From positions 33,477 to 97,476 of the forward strand of contig NZ_FNCT01000019.1 in the NCBI RefSeq assembly GCF_900100495.1: a stretch of DNA of 64,000 nt. Reading direction: 5' to 3'. The notes beneath the pieces are model-generated. The model made no database searches and was not told the origin of the DNA. It saw only the letters and a program-made list of their open reading frames with translations. How positions within the stretch are numbered: the stretch's first letter is position 1; every line of letters begins with the position of its first letter. Shown here piece after piece: positions 19,016 through 27,388 of the stretch. This stretch comes from Pseudomonas benzenivorans (GTDB taxonomy: Bacteria > Pseudomonadota > Gammaproteobacteria > Pseudomonadales > Pseudomonadaceae). The position numbers and the translations under genes are program-made.

Positions 19016-19645
19016 TCAAGGCTGGGCTTCGACCTCGGCCTCTACCCGGCGGTTGATCGCGCGCCCAGCATCGGTGGCATTGTCGGCAACAGGTTGAGAC
19101 TCGCCATAACCGACTGCGTTGACGCGCTCGCCCCCGACACCGTACTGATTGACCAGGACATCACGCACGGCATTGGCCCGGCGCTCGGACAAACCCTGGT
19201 TGTAGGCATCGGTACCGATGGAGTCGGTGTGCCCTTCAACCACGGTGGTGGTTTGCGGATACTGCTTCATGAAATCCGCCAGGTTCTTGATATCGCTGTA
19301 GCTTTCCTCCTTGACCACGGACTTGTCGAAGTCGAACTTGACGTCCAACTCGACCCGCACCGGTTCGGCAGGCTCGGCCATGACCGGCTCCTCGACCATC
19401 ACCTCCTCGACTGCCGTCACTTCTTCCGCCTCGGCGCCATGGACCCAGCAATACGCCGCGGCCATTCCCGCACCGACAGCCGCGCCGCCAGCGGCCCATG
19501 ATGAGCTCTCAATCGCGCCCAATGCAGCACCGCCAACTCCACCAACCGCGGCGCAAGTCGGCCAATCGCTTTTCTGCAGGCCTGCGCAACCGGTAAGCAG
19601 GCTGCTCGCCAGAATCAGGGGTACTGCCTTCCTCATGATGCTCAT
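19016..19645 (-). CDS. OmpA-family lipoprotein with glycine zipper (paralogue 2)
   Basis: This 209-residue lipoprotein (lipobox LLTGC) shares the layout of its neighbour: glycine zipper (GGVGGAALGAIESSSWAAGG), a Glu/Val-rich linker (EEVTAVEEVMVEEPVMAEPA) and an OmpA domain (VKFDFDKSVVKEES, VEGHTDSIGTDAYNQGLSER). The OmpA domains of the two are nearly identical, ending in the same RRVEAEVEAQP, whereas the linkers differ. The start at 19645 has GGAGAC upstream. The genes are separated by ~125 nt and could be transcribed together, this one first. The role is probably peptidoglycan anchoring. Confidence 0.93.
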   Translation of the reverse strand: MSIMRKAVPLILASSLLTGCAGLQKSDWPTCAAVGGVGGAALGAIESSSWAAGGAAVGAGMAAAYCWVHGAEAEEVTAVEEVMVEEPVMAEPAEPVRVELDVKFDFDKSVVKEESYSDIKNLADFMKQYPQTTTVVEGHTDSIGTDAYNQGLSERRANAVRDVLVNQYGVGGERVNAVGYGESQPVADNATDAGRAINRRVEAEVEAQP

Positions 19646-19808
19646 ATACAAGTCTCCAGTAGATAATCGGCCCAAACCCGACACTTATGGATTAAAGACG
19701 GCCGTTTTAGAATCCGCCAGATTGGATTGAGTCGTATGAGTAGAACGATCCGCTCTAGGCCATCTCGCGACAGCGCGTTAGTCTTTCTGTCCTGATCGAG
19801 GATTTTCG

Positions 19809-20306
19809 ATGACCGAGCGCATTTCATCCCGCACCCCGCAACAAGCCCTGGCCGCATTGCTCGAGCGTTATGCACCAAACCGCCTGCTGCTGATCGGTGC
19901 CAGCGAACTGCCGGCGCTGGCCGCATTCCGGGACGCCCACGCAGATTGCCGGATCGCCCATGCCGCCGCCGGCAGCCTGCCTACGGAGCTGGCGGCACAA
20001 CGCTTCGACCTGGCACTGGTGGTCGACTGCCTCGAACACCTGCCCAAGCGCACCGGGCTGGAGTTGCTCGGTGGCATCCGCAACCTGAATGCCAGCCGCC
20101 TGGCCGTGTTGGTCGACCTGCAGGCCTGCGCCTGGCAGGACACCGACTTCTTCGCCCTGTCCCTGCAAGCCAGCGAACGGTTCCAGCGGGGCGAGCAGAC
20201 CCTCAGTCTGTTCACCTACGATCTGCATGACTACAAGCAGGTGCCGGACTGGCTCAACGCCAAGTTCTGGGCCAACCCGGAAAATTTCGGCAAGTACTGG
20301 TGGTGA
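19809..20306 (+). CDS. Conserved Pseudomonas protein, DUF6231-like
   Basis: The 165-residue soluble protein has a Rossmann-like pattern: NRLLLIGASELPALAAF near the start, FDLALVVDCLEHLPKRTGLE in the middle (similar to the acidic post-II loop of SAM methyltransferases) and an unusual C-terminus, FWANPENFGKYWW. I place it with the DUF6231 group of Pseudomonas by resemblance. Catalytic function is unproven and a glycine-rich SAM loop is not clear. It precedes ychJ by 4 nt, so they are probably co-transcribed. Confidence 0.75.
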   Translation: MTERISSRTPQQALAALLERYAPNRLLLIGASELPALAAFRDAHADCRIAHAAAGSLPTELAAQRFDLALVVDCLEHLPKRTGLELLGGIRNLNASRLAVLVDLQACAWQDTDFFALSLQASERFQRGEQTLSLFTYDLHDYKQVPDWLNAKFWANPENFGKYWW

Positions 20307-20310
20307 GCGG

Positions 20311-20802
20311 ATGACCATGCCCAACGCCGTCCCCTTGCCCAGCTGCCCCTGCGGCAGCGGCAACTCGCTGGACGACTGCTGCGGCCGCTACCATGCCGGC
20401 CTCCCTGCCCCCAGTGCGGAGACCCTGATGCGCTCGCGCTACAGCGCCTATGCACTGGGGCTGATCGATTACCTGCTGGCGACCACCCTGCCCGTCCAGC
20501 AAACCGCCCTGGACCGCGATGCAATCAACGCCTGGAGCACGCAGAGCACCTGGCTCGGCCTGGAGGTCGAAAGCGCCGAACTGCTCGGCGGCCAGCCGGA
20601 GCATGCCTTCGTGACCTTTAACGCCCGCTGGCACGACGCCAATGGCGAACACGCCCACCGCGAACGCTCGGCCTTCGTCCAGCACGACGGGCGCTGGTAT
20701 TTCATCGACCCCACCGTTCCCCCCAAGGCCGGACGCAACGATCCCTGCCCCTGCGGCAGTGGACAGAAATTCAAGAAGTGCTGCGCGCCTTTCCTGAACT
20801 GA
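20311..20802 (+). CDS. YchJ/UPF0225 family SEC-C motif protein
   Basis: This 163-residue protein has two zinc-type SEC-C motifs flanking the YchJ core: CPCGSGNSLDDCCGRYH near the N-terminus and RNDPCPCGSGQKFKKCC near the C-terminus. The central YchJ domain begins at ETLMRSRYSAYALGLIDYL and has an NTF2-like cone fold in known structures. The biochemical role is unknown; SEC-C motifs bind zinc and often contact ribosomes or SecB-like partners. The ATG at 20311 has GAGCGG close upstream. It follows the DUF6231-like gene by 4 nt. Confidence 0.93.
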   Translation: MTMPNAVPLPSCPCGSGNSLDDCCGRYHAGLPAPSAETLMRSRYSAYALGLIDYLLATTLPVQQTALDRDAINAWSTQSTWLGLEVESAELLGGQPEHAFVTFNARWHDANGEHAHRERSAFVQHDGRWYFIDPTVPPKAGRNDPCPCGSGQKFKKCCAPFLN

Positions 20803-20896
20803 AGCCCATTGCCTGACGCCAGCGGAAAATTCTGCTTCATTTGTTGACGCCACGCTCAGCACCCAGTCGAGCCTGACACTCAACAAGGAGAAGCTC

Positions 20897-22030
20897 ATGC
20901 ACAAGCAAAATGGATTGCTGGTGATTCTGGCCAGCCTGCTCTTCGGCTGCGCCAACCAGCCTTCGGGAGAGCAGATCGACCTGGGCAGCACGGAGCGGGT
21001 CAGCCGCCTGTTCGCCTACCCCAACAACTGCAGCGCGGTCTGCTACCGCGACTGGACGCTGGAACAGACCGTGCAGCACTACCTCGACCAGAGCCTGGCT
21101 CGCGACGGCTATGCTGCGGCCAAGGTCGAGGTCAAACGCAGCGGCGACAACGTCTATGCACGCTTCAGTGGCGTCCCCGCCGACTACGGCCAGCCGCTCA
21201 GCAGCCTGCTCGCAGCCGGCGACCTGGCCTACCAAGGCGCCAGCAAGCTGAACGCCGATGGCAAGTGGCAGTACAGCTGGTACTTCTTCCTGCCGCTGGG
21301 CATGGCCTTGGATAACCGCCGCAGCGTCGAACTACTGCACTTCCCGCCGGACTATTCGCTGACCCAGGCGCAGGACTATCTGGAATCCAAGACCACCGAC
21401 CGCTGGGCCGACCTGCTCAGCCTGAACGGTGTGCCGCTCGACCAGACACCGGCCTACCAGACCATCATCGACATCGCCCCCATCGCGGCCCCGGCCAGCG
21501 CCGGCAGCTCGCTGGCAGGCACCTACGACTACTTCAAGGCGTACCAGACCACGATGGTTGCGCAGTTGACCGCGAGCCAGGACAGCAAAGCCCCCTCGCT
21601 GCCGATGGTGGCCTTCGGTGCGCCGGTGCGCGACTGGGTGAAACAGCAGTATGGCGTTAGCCTCGGGGTACTCGGCCTCGGCCAGATCGCGCCGGCGGCA
21701 GGACGCACAGTGGCGGTGCTGGGCAGCAACCACCCCAGCTATATCTGGTACGCCGCCGACCCGGGAAACTACGCCGGCGACCAGCAGAAGGCCGACCAGG
21801 CCGGGCTCAAGGTCATGGGCCAGGACATTTCGGCGGCCTGCTGGCAAGCCAATATGGGGCAGAACCCGGCCGCCGATGCCAGCACCACGCTGAGCAGTTG
21901 CATGCAGAAATGGCAGGTGAGCGACAAGCTGCAGACCTGCGAGCTGTTCTACACCTCGATCCGCAGCCTGACGCCGCCTCAGGCCCAGGCCAAGTGCGCG
22001 GCCAACGAGCAAACCGCCGCCAGCCATTGA
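20897..22030 (+). CDS. Hypothetical lipoprotein, function unknown
   Basis: This 377-residue protein begins MHKQNGLLVILASLLFGC, a lipoprotein signal peptide with lipobox LLFGC. It contains several cysteines (CSAVCYRDW; SAACWQANMG; SSCMQKW; TCELFY; AKCAANE), consistent with disulfides in an exported protein. I do not recognise a domain. The middle segment ASLPMV-like to AVLGSNHPSYIWYAADPGNY suggests a mixed alpha/beta fold. AAGGAG lies 7 nt before the ATG. It stands alone between ychJ and a convergent gene, with no hairpin-plus-T terminator seen after it. Confidence 0.8.
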   Translation: MHKQNGLLVILASLLFGCANQPSGEQIDLGSTERVSRLFAYPNNCSAVCYRDWTLEQTVQHYLDQSLARDGYAAAKVEVKRSGDNVYARFSGVPADYGQPLSSLLAAGDLAYQGASKLNADGKWQYSWYFFLPLGMALDNRRSVELLHFPPDYSLTQAQDYLESKTTDRWADLLSLNGVPLDQTPAYQTIIDIAPIAAPASAGSSLAGTYDYFKAYQTTMVAQLTASQDSKAPSLPMVAFGAPVRDWVKQQYGVSLGVLGLGQIAPAAGRTVAVLGSNHPSYIWYAADPGNYAGDQQKADQAGLKVMGQDISAACWQANMGQNPAADASTTLSSCMQKWQVSDKLQTCELFYTSIRSLTPPQAQAKCAANEQTAASH

Positions 22031-22101
22031 CCCACAGTTGAGCCCGCGCCACGGCTAGCTCCTGGCGCAAGGCCCAAAGGCGCCCCGCGGGCCTGGCCGG
22101 C

Positions 22102-22656
22102 TCAGTCCTGCAACTTCAGGTGCGACACATCCGGCGCAGGCCCCGCCGGCGCAGCTTTCGCCTGGCCCATGTCGCTGCCAGTGGGCGCCAGGCTGAACTG
22201 CGACAGGTCGAGCGACGGCGCTTGCGGCTCGGGTTTGTCGTCCTGCAGGTCGGCGCCCAGCGGTGCCATGCCGAAATCCGGGGCGTCCACCGCCACGAAG
22301 GCCGCCATGTATTCATCTCGCGGCGCCACGAGCAGGCGCCCAGGTACCGCCGGTTCTGCGGCGAGCACCGACTGGGCCGCCGCTACAACCTCCGGTGCCG
22401 GCGCCAGTTCGATCTCCTCGACCTCCATCGGCATGGCCTGCACCTCGACCAGGGCACCGGCACGCTGCAGGGTGGCGCGGTATTTTTCCGCGCTGGCCGC
22501 ATCCAGGTTGCTCTTGATCACGATGCGTCGGCCGGAGAACAGCAAGGCAATGCGCTGGGCGTCGGCCTGAAACAGCTTGGCCAGATTGGCCTTGACCAAC
22601 TCCAACTGGGCACCCGGAGCCAATTGGCCGGCAAAGGCGATCTCGTAGCGGTCCAT
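22102..22656 (-). CDS. Conserved Pseudomonas protein of unknown function
   Basis: The 184-residue protein has a folded N-terminal domain (residues ~1-75: YEIAFAGQLAPGAQLELVKA ... RIVIKSNLDAASAEKYRATL). It looks like a small alpha/beta module found N-terminal in several Pseudomonas proteins. A low-complexity acidic, Pro/Ala-rich tail ends in DVSHLKLQD. No signal peptide or membrane helix is present. The ATG at 22656 is preferred over the GTG two codons earlier because AGGAG is 7 nt from it. It is divergent from the LEA-type lipoprotein gene. Function unknown. Confidence 0.75.
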   Translation of the reverse strand: MDRYEIAFAGQLAPGAQLELVKANLAKLFQADAQRIALLFSGRRIVIKSNLDAASAEKYRATLQRAGALVEVQAMPMEVEEIELAPAPEVVAAAQSVLAAEPAVPGRLLVAPRDEYMAAFVAVDAPDFGMAPLGADLQDDKPEPQAPSLDLSQFSLAPTGSDMGQAKAAPAGPAPDVSHLKLQD

Positions 22657-22768
22657 GGTCACACTCCTGTCCTAATCGACCCCCAGTATGGCGCAGGGTT
22701 TTTTCCGTTCACAACACGTTGCAGCCAACCTGTTGCTTGCTACACTGAAGCGTCCTTTGGAGTATGAA

Positions 22769-23266
22769 ATGTTTTCCCAGGCGCAAACGATAAGAATTCT
22801 CAGCCTATTGATGTTTTTTGGTCTGCTTTCAGGCCTCAGCGGGTGCTCCTCCTGGATGACCGGCGATCTCAAAGATCCGGATGTCCGACTGGTCAAAGTC
22901 GATGTGATCAGAGCCAAGCTGCTGGAGCAGCGCTTCATCCTGCGCTTTCGCATCGATAACCCCAACAGCATGAGCCTGCCGGTACGTGGCCTCGACTACT
23001 CGGTATACCTCAACGAAGTGAAGCTGGCGGAGGGTACGTCCGATGCCAGCTTCAGCGTCCCCGCCCACGGCCACCATGTGTTCGATATACCGGTACGCAC
23101 CAACCTCTGGCGTCACATGCGACCAATCGTCAAGGCGCTGGAGAAACCCGAAGAGCCGATCCGCTATCGCCTGGTCGGCGTGGTGAAAACCGGTTTGTTT
23201 TTCGGGCGCAGCGTGCACATGTCGCGTAATGGCGAGATAATTCCCGGTGATTTTATCCCGGAGTAG
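22769..23266 (+). CDS. LEA type 2 (WHy domain) lipoprotein
   Basis: The 165-residue product begins MFSQAQTIRILSLLMFFGLL with a lipobox (GLSGC), then an LEA14/WHy-type beta-sandwich: VRLVKVDVIRAKLLEQRFIL, RFRIDNPNSMSLPVRGLDYS and VFDIPVRTNLWR. The NPN motif is characteristic. Proteins of this type are linked to desiccation or stress protection; the specific role is unknown. TTTGGAG precedes the ATG at 22769. An upstream in-frame start would add 27 residues before the signal peptide. It is followed after 6 nt by a small SEC-C gene. Confidence 0.88.
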   Translation: MFSQAQTIRILSLLMFFGLLSGLSGCSSWMTGDLKDPDVRLVKVDVIRAKLLEQRFILRFRIDNPNSMSLPVRGLDYSVYLNEVKLAEGTSDASFSVPAHGHHVFDIPVRTNLWRHMRPIVKALEKPEEPIRYRLVGVVKTGLFFGRSVHMSRNGEIIPGDFIPE

Positions 23267-23272
23267 CCACGC

Positions 23273-23491
23273 ATGAACCAGCAACCCCATGTCCACGGTC
23301 CCGATTGCCATCACGACCACGATCACCCTGCACACGACCACGACCACGACCACGACCACGGCCATGTGCATGGCCCGCACTGCAACCACAGCCACCAGGA
23401 ACCGGTACGCAACGCCCTGAAGGATGTCGGTCGCAACGACCCTTGCCCCTGCGGCAGCCAGAAGAAGTTCAAGAAATGCCACGGTGCCTGA
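23273..23491 (+). CDS. Histidine-rich SEC-C motif protein
   Basis: This 72-residue protein has 16 His in its first 44 residues, mostly as HD repeats (for example HDHDHPAHDHDHDHDHGH), followed by a SEC-C motif (GRNDPCPCGSQKKFKKCHG). The SEC-C Cys/His cluster binds zinc, and the His/Asp tract looks like a second metal-binding or metal-storage element. The role in metal handling is inferred. The gene is sandwiched between the LEA-type lipoprotein (6-nt gap) and the DUF2489 gene (7-nt gap), so it belongs to a small operon. Confidence 0.9.
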   Translation: MNQQPHVHGPDCHHDHDHPAHDHDHDHDHGHVHGPHCNHSHQEPVRNALKDVGRNDPCPCGSQKKFKKCHGA

Positions 23492-23498
23492 GTAGTCG

Positions 23499-23963
23499 AT
23501 GACCACCCTGACCCTGGTTTCGCTTCTGGCCGGCGGACTGCTGCTGGTGGCCCTTGCGCTGTATGCCTTGCACCTGTGGCGCCGCGTCTGGGCGCAGCAG
23601 CGCAGCCAGGCACAGACCGAGAACGAGCGCCGCGAGCGCCTGGGGAGTGATTTGCAGATCCTCGCCAGCAGCCTGCTCGACGGCCAGCTGCCGCTGATCG
23701 AAGGCGCCATCCGCATCAAGGTGCTGCTCGACAACTACGACAGCGCGCTGAGCCAGGATGCGCGCTGCCAGGTGTTCCACCTGCTGTTCGAAGCCACCGC
23801 CCAGGTGCCGACCCACGCCGACTGGAAGGCCCTGGACAAATCCGTGCGCCGCCAGCACGAAAAACACTTCACCGAGCTGGAACTGCAGCACAAGGCCGCC
23901 GCCCGCACGGCCGCGCGCTGGTTGCTCGACGAAGCCTTGCAGCACCCGCGCAAACGCGCCTGA
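23499..23963 (+). CDS. DUF2489 family membrane-anchored protein
   Basis: The 154-residue protein has one N-terminal membrane helix (LTLVSLLAGGLLLVALALYA) followed by a helical soluble domain with the DUF2489 pattern (RERLGSDLQILASSLLDGQL ... PLIEGAIRIKVLLDNYD ... VFHLLFEATAQVPTHADWKA). The family is found in Pseudomonas and relatives, and its function is unknown. The gene is third in the short operon after the LEA-type and SEC-C genes. Confidence 0.85.
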   Translation: MTTLTLVSLLAGGLLLVALALYALHLWRRVWAQQRSQAQTENERRERLGSDLQILASSLLDGQLPLIEGAIRIKVLLDNYDSALSQDARCQVFHLLFEATAQVPTHADWKALDKSVRRQHEKHFTELELQHKAAARTAARWLLDEALQHPRKRA

Positions 23964-24099
23964 GCCTCTTGCCAGGCGCCCTAGCGCTCTCTACCTTACA
24001 CCCGGACCAACGCACCGGCCGCCACGCCCGAGCGGCCCGCGCGGCCCGTCGAGCGGCGCGTTGATCTTCCTGTCCTGCATCCTGCAAGGAGCCTGTTGC

Positions 24100-26637
24100 A
24101 TGCTAGCGCGCGTGTTTCGCCCCATGGCCCATTCGAGCCTCGCCGCCGCCCTGGCCGCCACAGTGGCACTGAGCGGTTGCCAATCGTTCCTCAACAGCCG
24201 CTACAGCGGCAGCCTGCCGCCGGACCAGGGCATCGTCCGCGTCCAGGGCTTGGCCCAGAGTGTGGTGGTCAGGCGCAACAGCCTGGGCATGCCGCTGATC
24301 GAGACCTCCACCTTCCACGACGCGCTGTTCGCCCTGGGCTATGTGCACGCCAGCGACCGCCTCAGCCAGATGGTCGGCCTGCGCCTGATGGCCGAGGGCC
24401 GCTTGGCGGAAATGGTCGGCCCGGGCGCGCTGGAAATCGACCGACTGATGCGCGCGGTGAACCTGAGGAAAAGTGCCGAACTGCTCTACGGCAACGCCTC
24501 GCCACGCTTGAAGCGCTTCTTCGAGGTCTATGCCCGCGGCGTCAACGCCTACCTGTTCCGCTACCGCGACAGGCTGCCGATGGACCTCGCCGAGTCTGGC
24601 TATCGCCCGCCCTATTGGAAGCCCGAGGATTCGGTGCTGGTGTTCTGCCTGCTGAACTTCGGCCTGTCGGTCAACCTGCAGGAAGAGATCGCCGCCCTGC
24701 TGTTGGCGCAGAAGATCGGCAGCGAGCAGCTCGCCTGGCTGCTGCCGACCTACCCGGACGAGCCCCTGCCGTTCGAGGAGGCAGCCAAGCTCGAGGGCCT
24801 GGCACTGGGCGGACAGATCGCCGGCCTCGCCGCTGTGAACGAGGCCACCCAGCAATTTGCCGGCGCCCATATGCTCGGCGTCGCCGCCTCGAACAATTGG
24901 GCCATCGCCCCGCCGCACAGCCGCAGCGGCAAGAGCCTCCTGGCCAACGACACCCACCTGCCGCTGGCGATACCCTCGGCCTGGAATTTCGTGCAGATCC
25001 GCTCGCCGAAATACCAGGCCGCCGGCGTATCGATTGCCGGCGTGCCGGCCGTGGTCGCCGGCTTCAATGGCAAGCTGGGCTGGGGCATGACCATGGTCAT
25101 GGGCGACAACCAGGATCTGTTCCTGGAAAAGCTCAAGCGCGAAGGCCAGCGGCTTTACTATGAGGCCGACGGCCAGTGGCTGGCGGCGCAGGAGCGGCAC
25201 GAAACCTTCTTCATCAAGGGTCAGCGACCGATCCGCGAAACCATCTTCGAGACGCGCCACGGCCCGCTGCTGAATTCGGTACTGGGACAGCGCAAGCACA
25301 TGCTGCAACCCCTGCAACTGAGCAGCGGTTACGGCCTGGCCCTGCAATCCACCCTGTTCGAGGCGGACCAGACCCTCGACGCACTCTTCGCGCTGTCCCG
25401 CGCGCAGTCCGTGGAACAGGCCTTCGAGGCGACCCGCGAAGTCCGCGCCATGCCATTGAACATCGTCTTCGCCGACGCCCAGCACATCGGCTGGCAGGTT
25501 ACCGGACGCTTCCCCAACCGCCGCGAAGGCCTCGGCCTGATGCCCTCGCCCGGCTGGGACAGCCGTTACGAGTGGGACGGTTTCGCCGACCCGATGCTCC
25601 ACCCCTACGACCAGGATCCAGCGCAAGGCTGGCTGGGCAGCGCCAACCAGCGCAGCGTGCCACGCGGCTATGGCATGCAGCTGTCCAACTCCTGGTACTA
25701 CCCGGAACGCTACGAACGCCTGGCGCAGCTGGCCGGCGGCAGCAAGCACGACAGCCAGAGCATGATCGCCATGCAGTACGATCAGACCACGCCCTTCGTC
25801 GGCAAACTGCAGGCCATGTTCACCGCGCCAGGCATGGCCGAGCCGCTCAAGCACGCCATCGATGCCCTGCCCGCGGTGCAACGCGCGAAAGCCCGCGAAG
25901 CCCTCGAGCGCCTGCAGGCCTTCGACGGCAAGCTCGCCGCGACTTCGGCGGATGCCGCGCTGTACGGCGCCTTCCTGCATGAAAGCGCGCGGCAGACGTT
26001 CCTCGACGAACTCGGCCCGGATACCAGCCCGGCCTGGCAGGCCCTGGCGGAAATCGCCAAGCTCTCCTACTCGGCCCAGGCCGACCACCTGCTCGGCCGC
26101 GACGACAGCCCGTTCTGGGACGACCGGGGCACGCCGCAGCGTGAGGACAAACCGGCGATTCTCGCCCGCAGCCTGGCCGCCGCGGTGACCCTCGTCGAAA
26201 ACAGGCTGGGCAACCAACGCAACGCCTGGCAGTGGGGCAAGCTGCACAGCTATAGCTGGACCAGCGAAACCACCCGACTGGCGCCCTACATGAGCGCCAG
26301 CCAAGCCGCGCGGATCAATTCGATCAAAGGTTATCTGGATCGCGGCCCCTACCCGGCCGGCGGCGACCACAGCACCCTGAACGTCTCGGCTTATCACTGG
26401 GGGCAGGACTTCGATACCTGGCTGATCCCGGCCATGCGCATCGTCGTCGACTTCGGCCGCGAGGAACCGCTGATCGGCCTGAACAGCTCCGGTCAGTCCG
26501 GCAATCCGGCGAGCACGCATTACGCCGACGGCATCGAGGCCTGGCGCACGGGCCAGTACATGAGCTTCCCGTTCCAGCCGCAGAACCTGGAGAAGGCCTA
26601 TGGCAACAGGCGGTTGCTGCTGACCCCCAGCCGATAA
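24100..26637 (+). CDS. quiP: Acyl-homoserine lactone acylase / penicillin acylase family (QuiP)
   Basis: This 845-residue Ntn-hydrolase precursor matches the length of P. aeruginosa QuiP. An N-terminal signal/lipobox-like segment (ALAATVALSGC) targets the periplasm. The autocatalytic cleavage site and nucleophile is Ser264 in GVAASNNWAIAPPHSRSGKS, with small and large chains on either side. The downstream NDTHLPLAIPSAWNFVQI and GVSIAGVPAVVAGFNGKLGW are family signatures. QuiP hydrolyses the amide bond of long-chain N-acyl homoserine lactones, quenching quorum sensing. AAGGAG lies 8 nt before the ATG at 24100. A rho-independent terminator follows, and it is a single-gene unit. Confidence 0.9.
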   Translation: MLARVFRPMAHSSLAAALAATVALSGCQSFLNSRYSGSLPPDQGIVRVQGLAQSVVVRRNSLGMPLIETSTFHDALFALGYVHASDRLSQMVGLRLMAEGRLAEMVGPGALEIDRLMRAVNLRKSAELLYGNASPRLKRFFEVYARGVNAYLFRYRDRLPMDLAESGYRPPYWKPEDSVLVFCLLNFGLSVNLQEEIAALLLAQKIGSEQLAWLLPTYPDEPLPFEEAAKLEGLALGGQIAGLAAVNEATQQFAGAHMLGVAASNNWAIAPPHSRSGKSLLANDTHLPLAIPSAWNFVQIRSPKYQAAGVSIAGVPAVVAGFNGKLGWGMTMVMGDNQDLFLEKLKREGQRLYYEADGQWLAAQERHETFFIKGQRPIRETIFETRHGPLLNSVLGQRKHMLQPLQLSSGYGLALQSTLFEADQTLDALFALSRAQSVEQAFEATREVRAMPLNIVFADAQHIGWQVTGRFPNRREGLGLMPSPGWDSRYEWDGFADPMLHPYDQDPAQGWLGSANQRSVPRGYGMQLSNSWYYPERYERLAQLAGGSKHDSQSMIAMQYDQTTPFVGKLQAMFTAPGMAEPLKHAIDALPAVQRAKAREALERLQAFDGKLAATSADAALYGAFLHESARQTFLDELGPDTSPAWQALAEIAKLSYSAQADHLLGRDDSPFWDDRGTPQREDKPAILARSLAAAVTLVENRLGNQRNAWQWGKLHSYSWTSETTRLAPYMSASQAARINSIKGYLDRGPYPAGGDHSTLNVSAYHWGQDFDTWLIPAMRIVVDFGREEPLIGLNSSGQSGNPASTHYADGIEAWRTGQYMSFPFQPQNLEKAYGNRRLLLTPSR

Positions 26638-26719
26638 CGACCGCTCGTCGGGTGCTGCTGAACCAAGGCCCGAGCCCGCGACTCAGAGCAAGTGGACTTA
26701 CTCCATAGATCATCATTTC

Positions 26720-26746
26720 AGGGCGCCTGTCGGCGCCCTTTCTTTT
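26720..26746 (+). terminator. Rho-independent terminator of quiP
   Basis: A perfect 8-bp stem (AGGGCGCC / GGCGCCCT) with TGTC loop is followed by TTCTTTT. It lies 83 nt past the quiP stop. Confidence 0.9.
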
Positions 26747-26801
26747 GCCCGTAATTCCCCCCCAATACAGCCCCCGTAACGGCGCCATCGGGTGCTTCCG
26801 G

Positions 26802-27029
26802 TCACTCGCGGAAAATGCCGGTAACAGTGATGCCATAACGCTCCAATAGACGCACAGCGGGCGTCTGGATCTCGTAGGGCAGCTCTTTCGGCTCCTCGCG
26901 CGCGTAGGTTTTCTCGGCCATCTCCAGCAACCATTGCACCGCCTGCTCCATGCTCGGCTTGCTGGCCGACTCCGCCTCGTAGACCTCGGTTGCTTCATCC
27001 TTGTTGTAGGTGATCATCCACTTAGCCAT
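26802..27029 (-). CDS. Small conserved hypothetical protein
   Basis: The 75-residue protein begins MAKWMITYNKDEATEVYEAE and has a helical stretch SMEQAVQWLLEMAEKTY and a C-terminal VRLLERYGITVTGIFRE. It looks like a soluble alpha/beta domain without a known motif. GGAGGG lies 7 nt before its ATG, and coding features are good, so it is a real gene. It stands downstream of dcd on the same strand but behind a terminator, so it is probably transcribed alone. Function unknown. Confidence 0.75.
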   Translation of the reverse strand: MAKWMITYNKDEATEVYEAESASKPSMEQAVQWLLEMAEKTYAREEPKELPYEIQTPAVRLLERYGITVTGIFRE

Positions 27030-27333
27030 AACTCGTCCCTCCATCGTCGCGCCGTTGCGGCGCCCCTGAACGGATGCCACAACGCCTTTAGAACGTAGCA
27101 TGCCCCGGCAGTTCGTCCTCTGCGCTCGCCCTGGCCACCTCGCCTGCCGGCAGCGGTAGCAGCACGCCGGCACGAAGAGAAGCTCCGGAGAACGGGCAGT
27201 GACCCGGCCAGCCAACCCATTATCGCGCTGGCACAGGGCGTCACACATGGCCGTCACAACCGCGGAATGCGCAGCAAGGCGAGGCCAGCGCGCGTTTACA
27301 CCGGGCGCGTGCCGAACGCCGGCAAGCGCGCAC

Positions 27334-27357
27334 AAAAAAGCCGGGCATCGGCCCGGC
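27334..27357 (-). terminator. Rho-independent terminator of dcd
   Basis: A 7-bp perfect stem (GCCGGGC / GCCCGGC) with ATCG loop is preceded on the plus strand by AAAAAA, a U-run on the minus strand, 32 nt past the dcd stop. Confidence 0.88.
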
Positions 27358-27388
27358 TTCTTCGCCTCGCGCATCCTCGCCCGCACCA

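Noticed and set aside
22031..22101. Terminator between the two convergent genes
   Set aside because: GC-rich inverted stretches occur, but no stem followed by a T-run was found.
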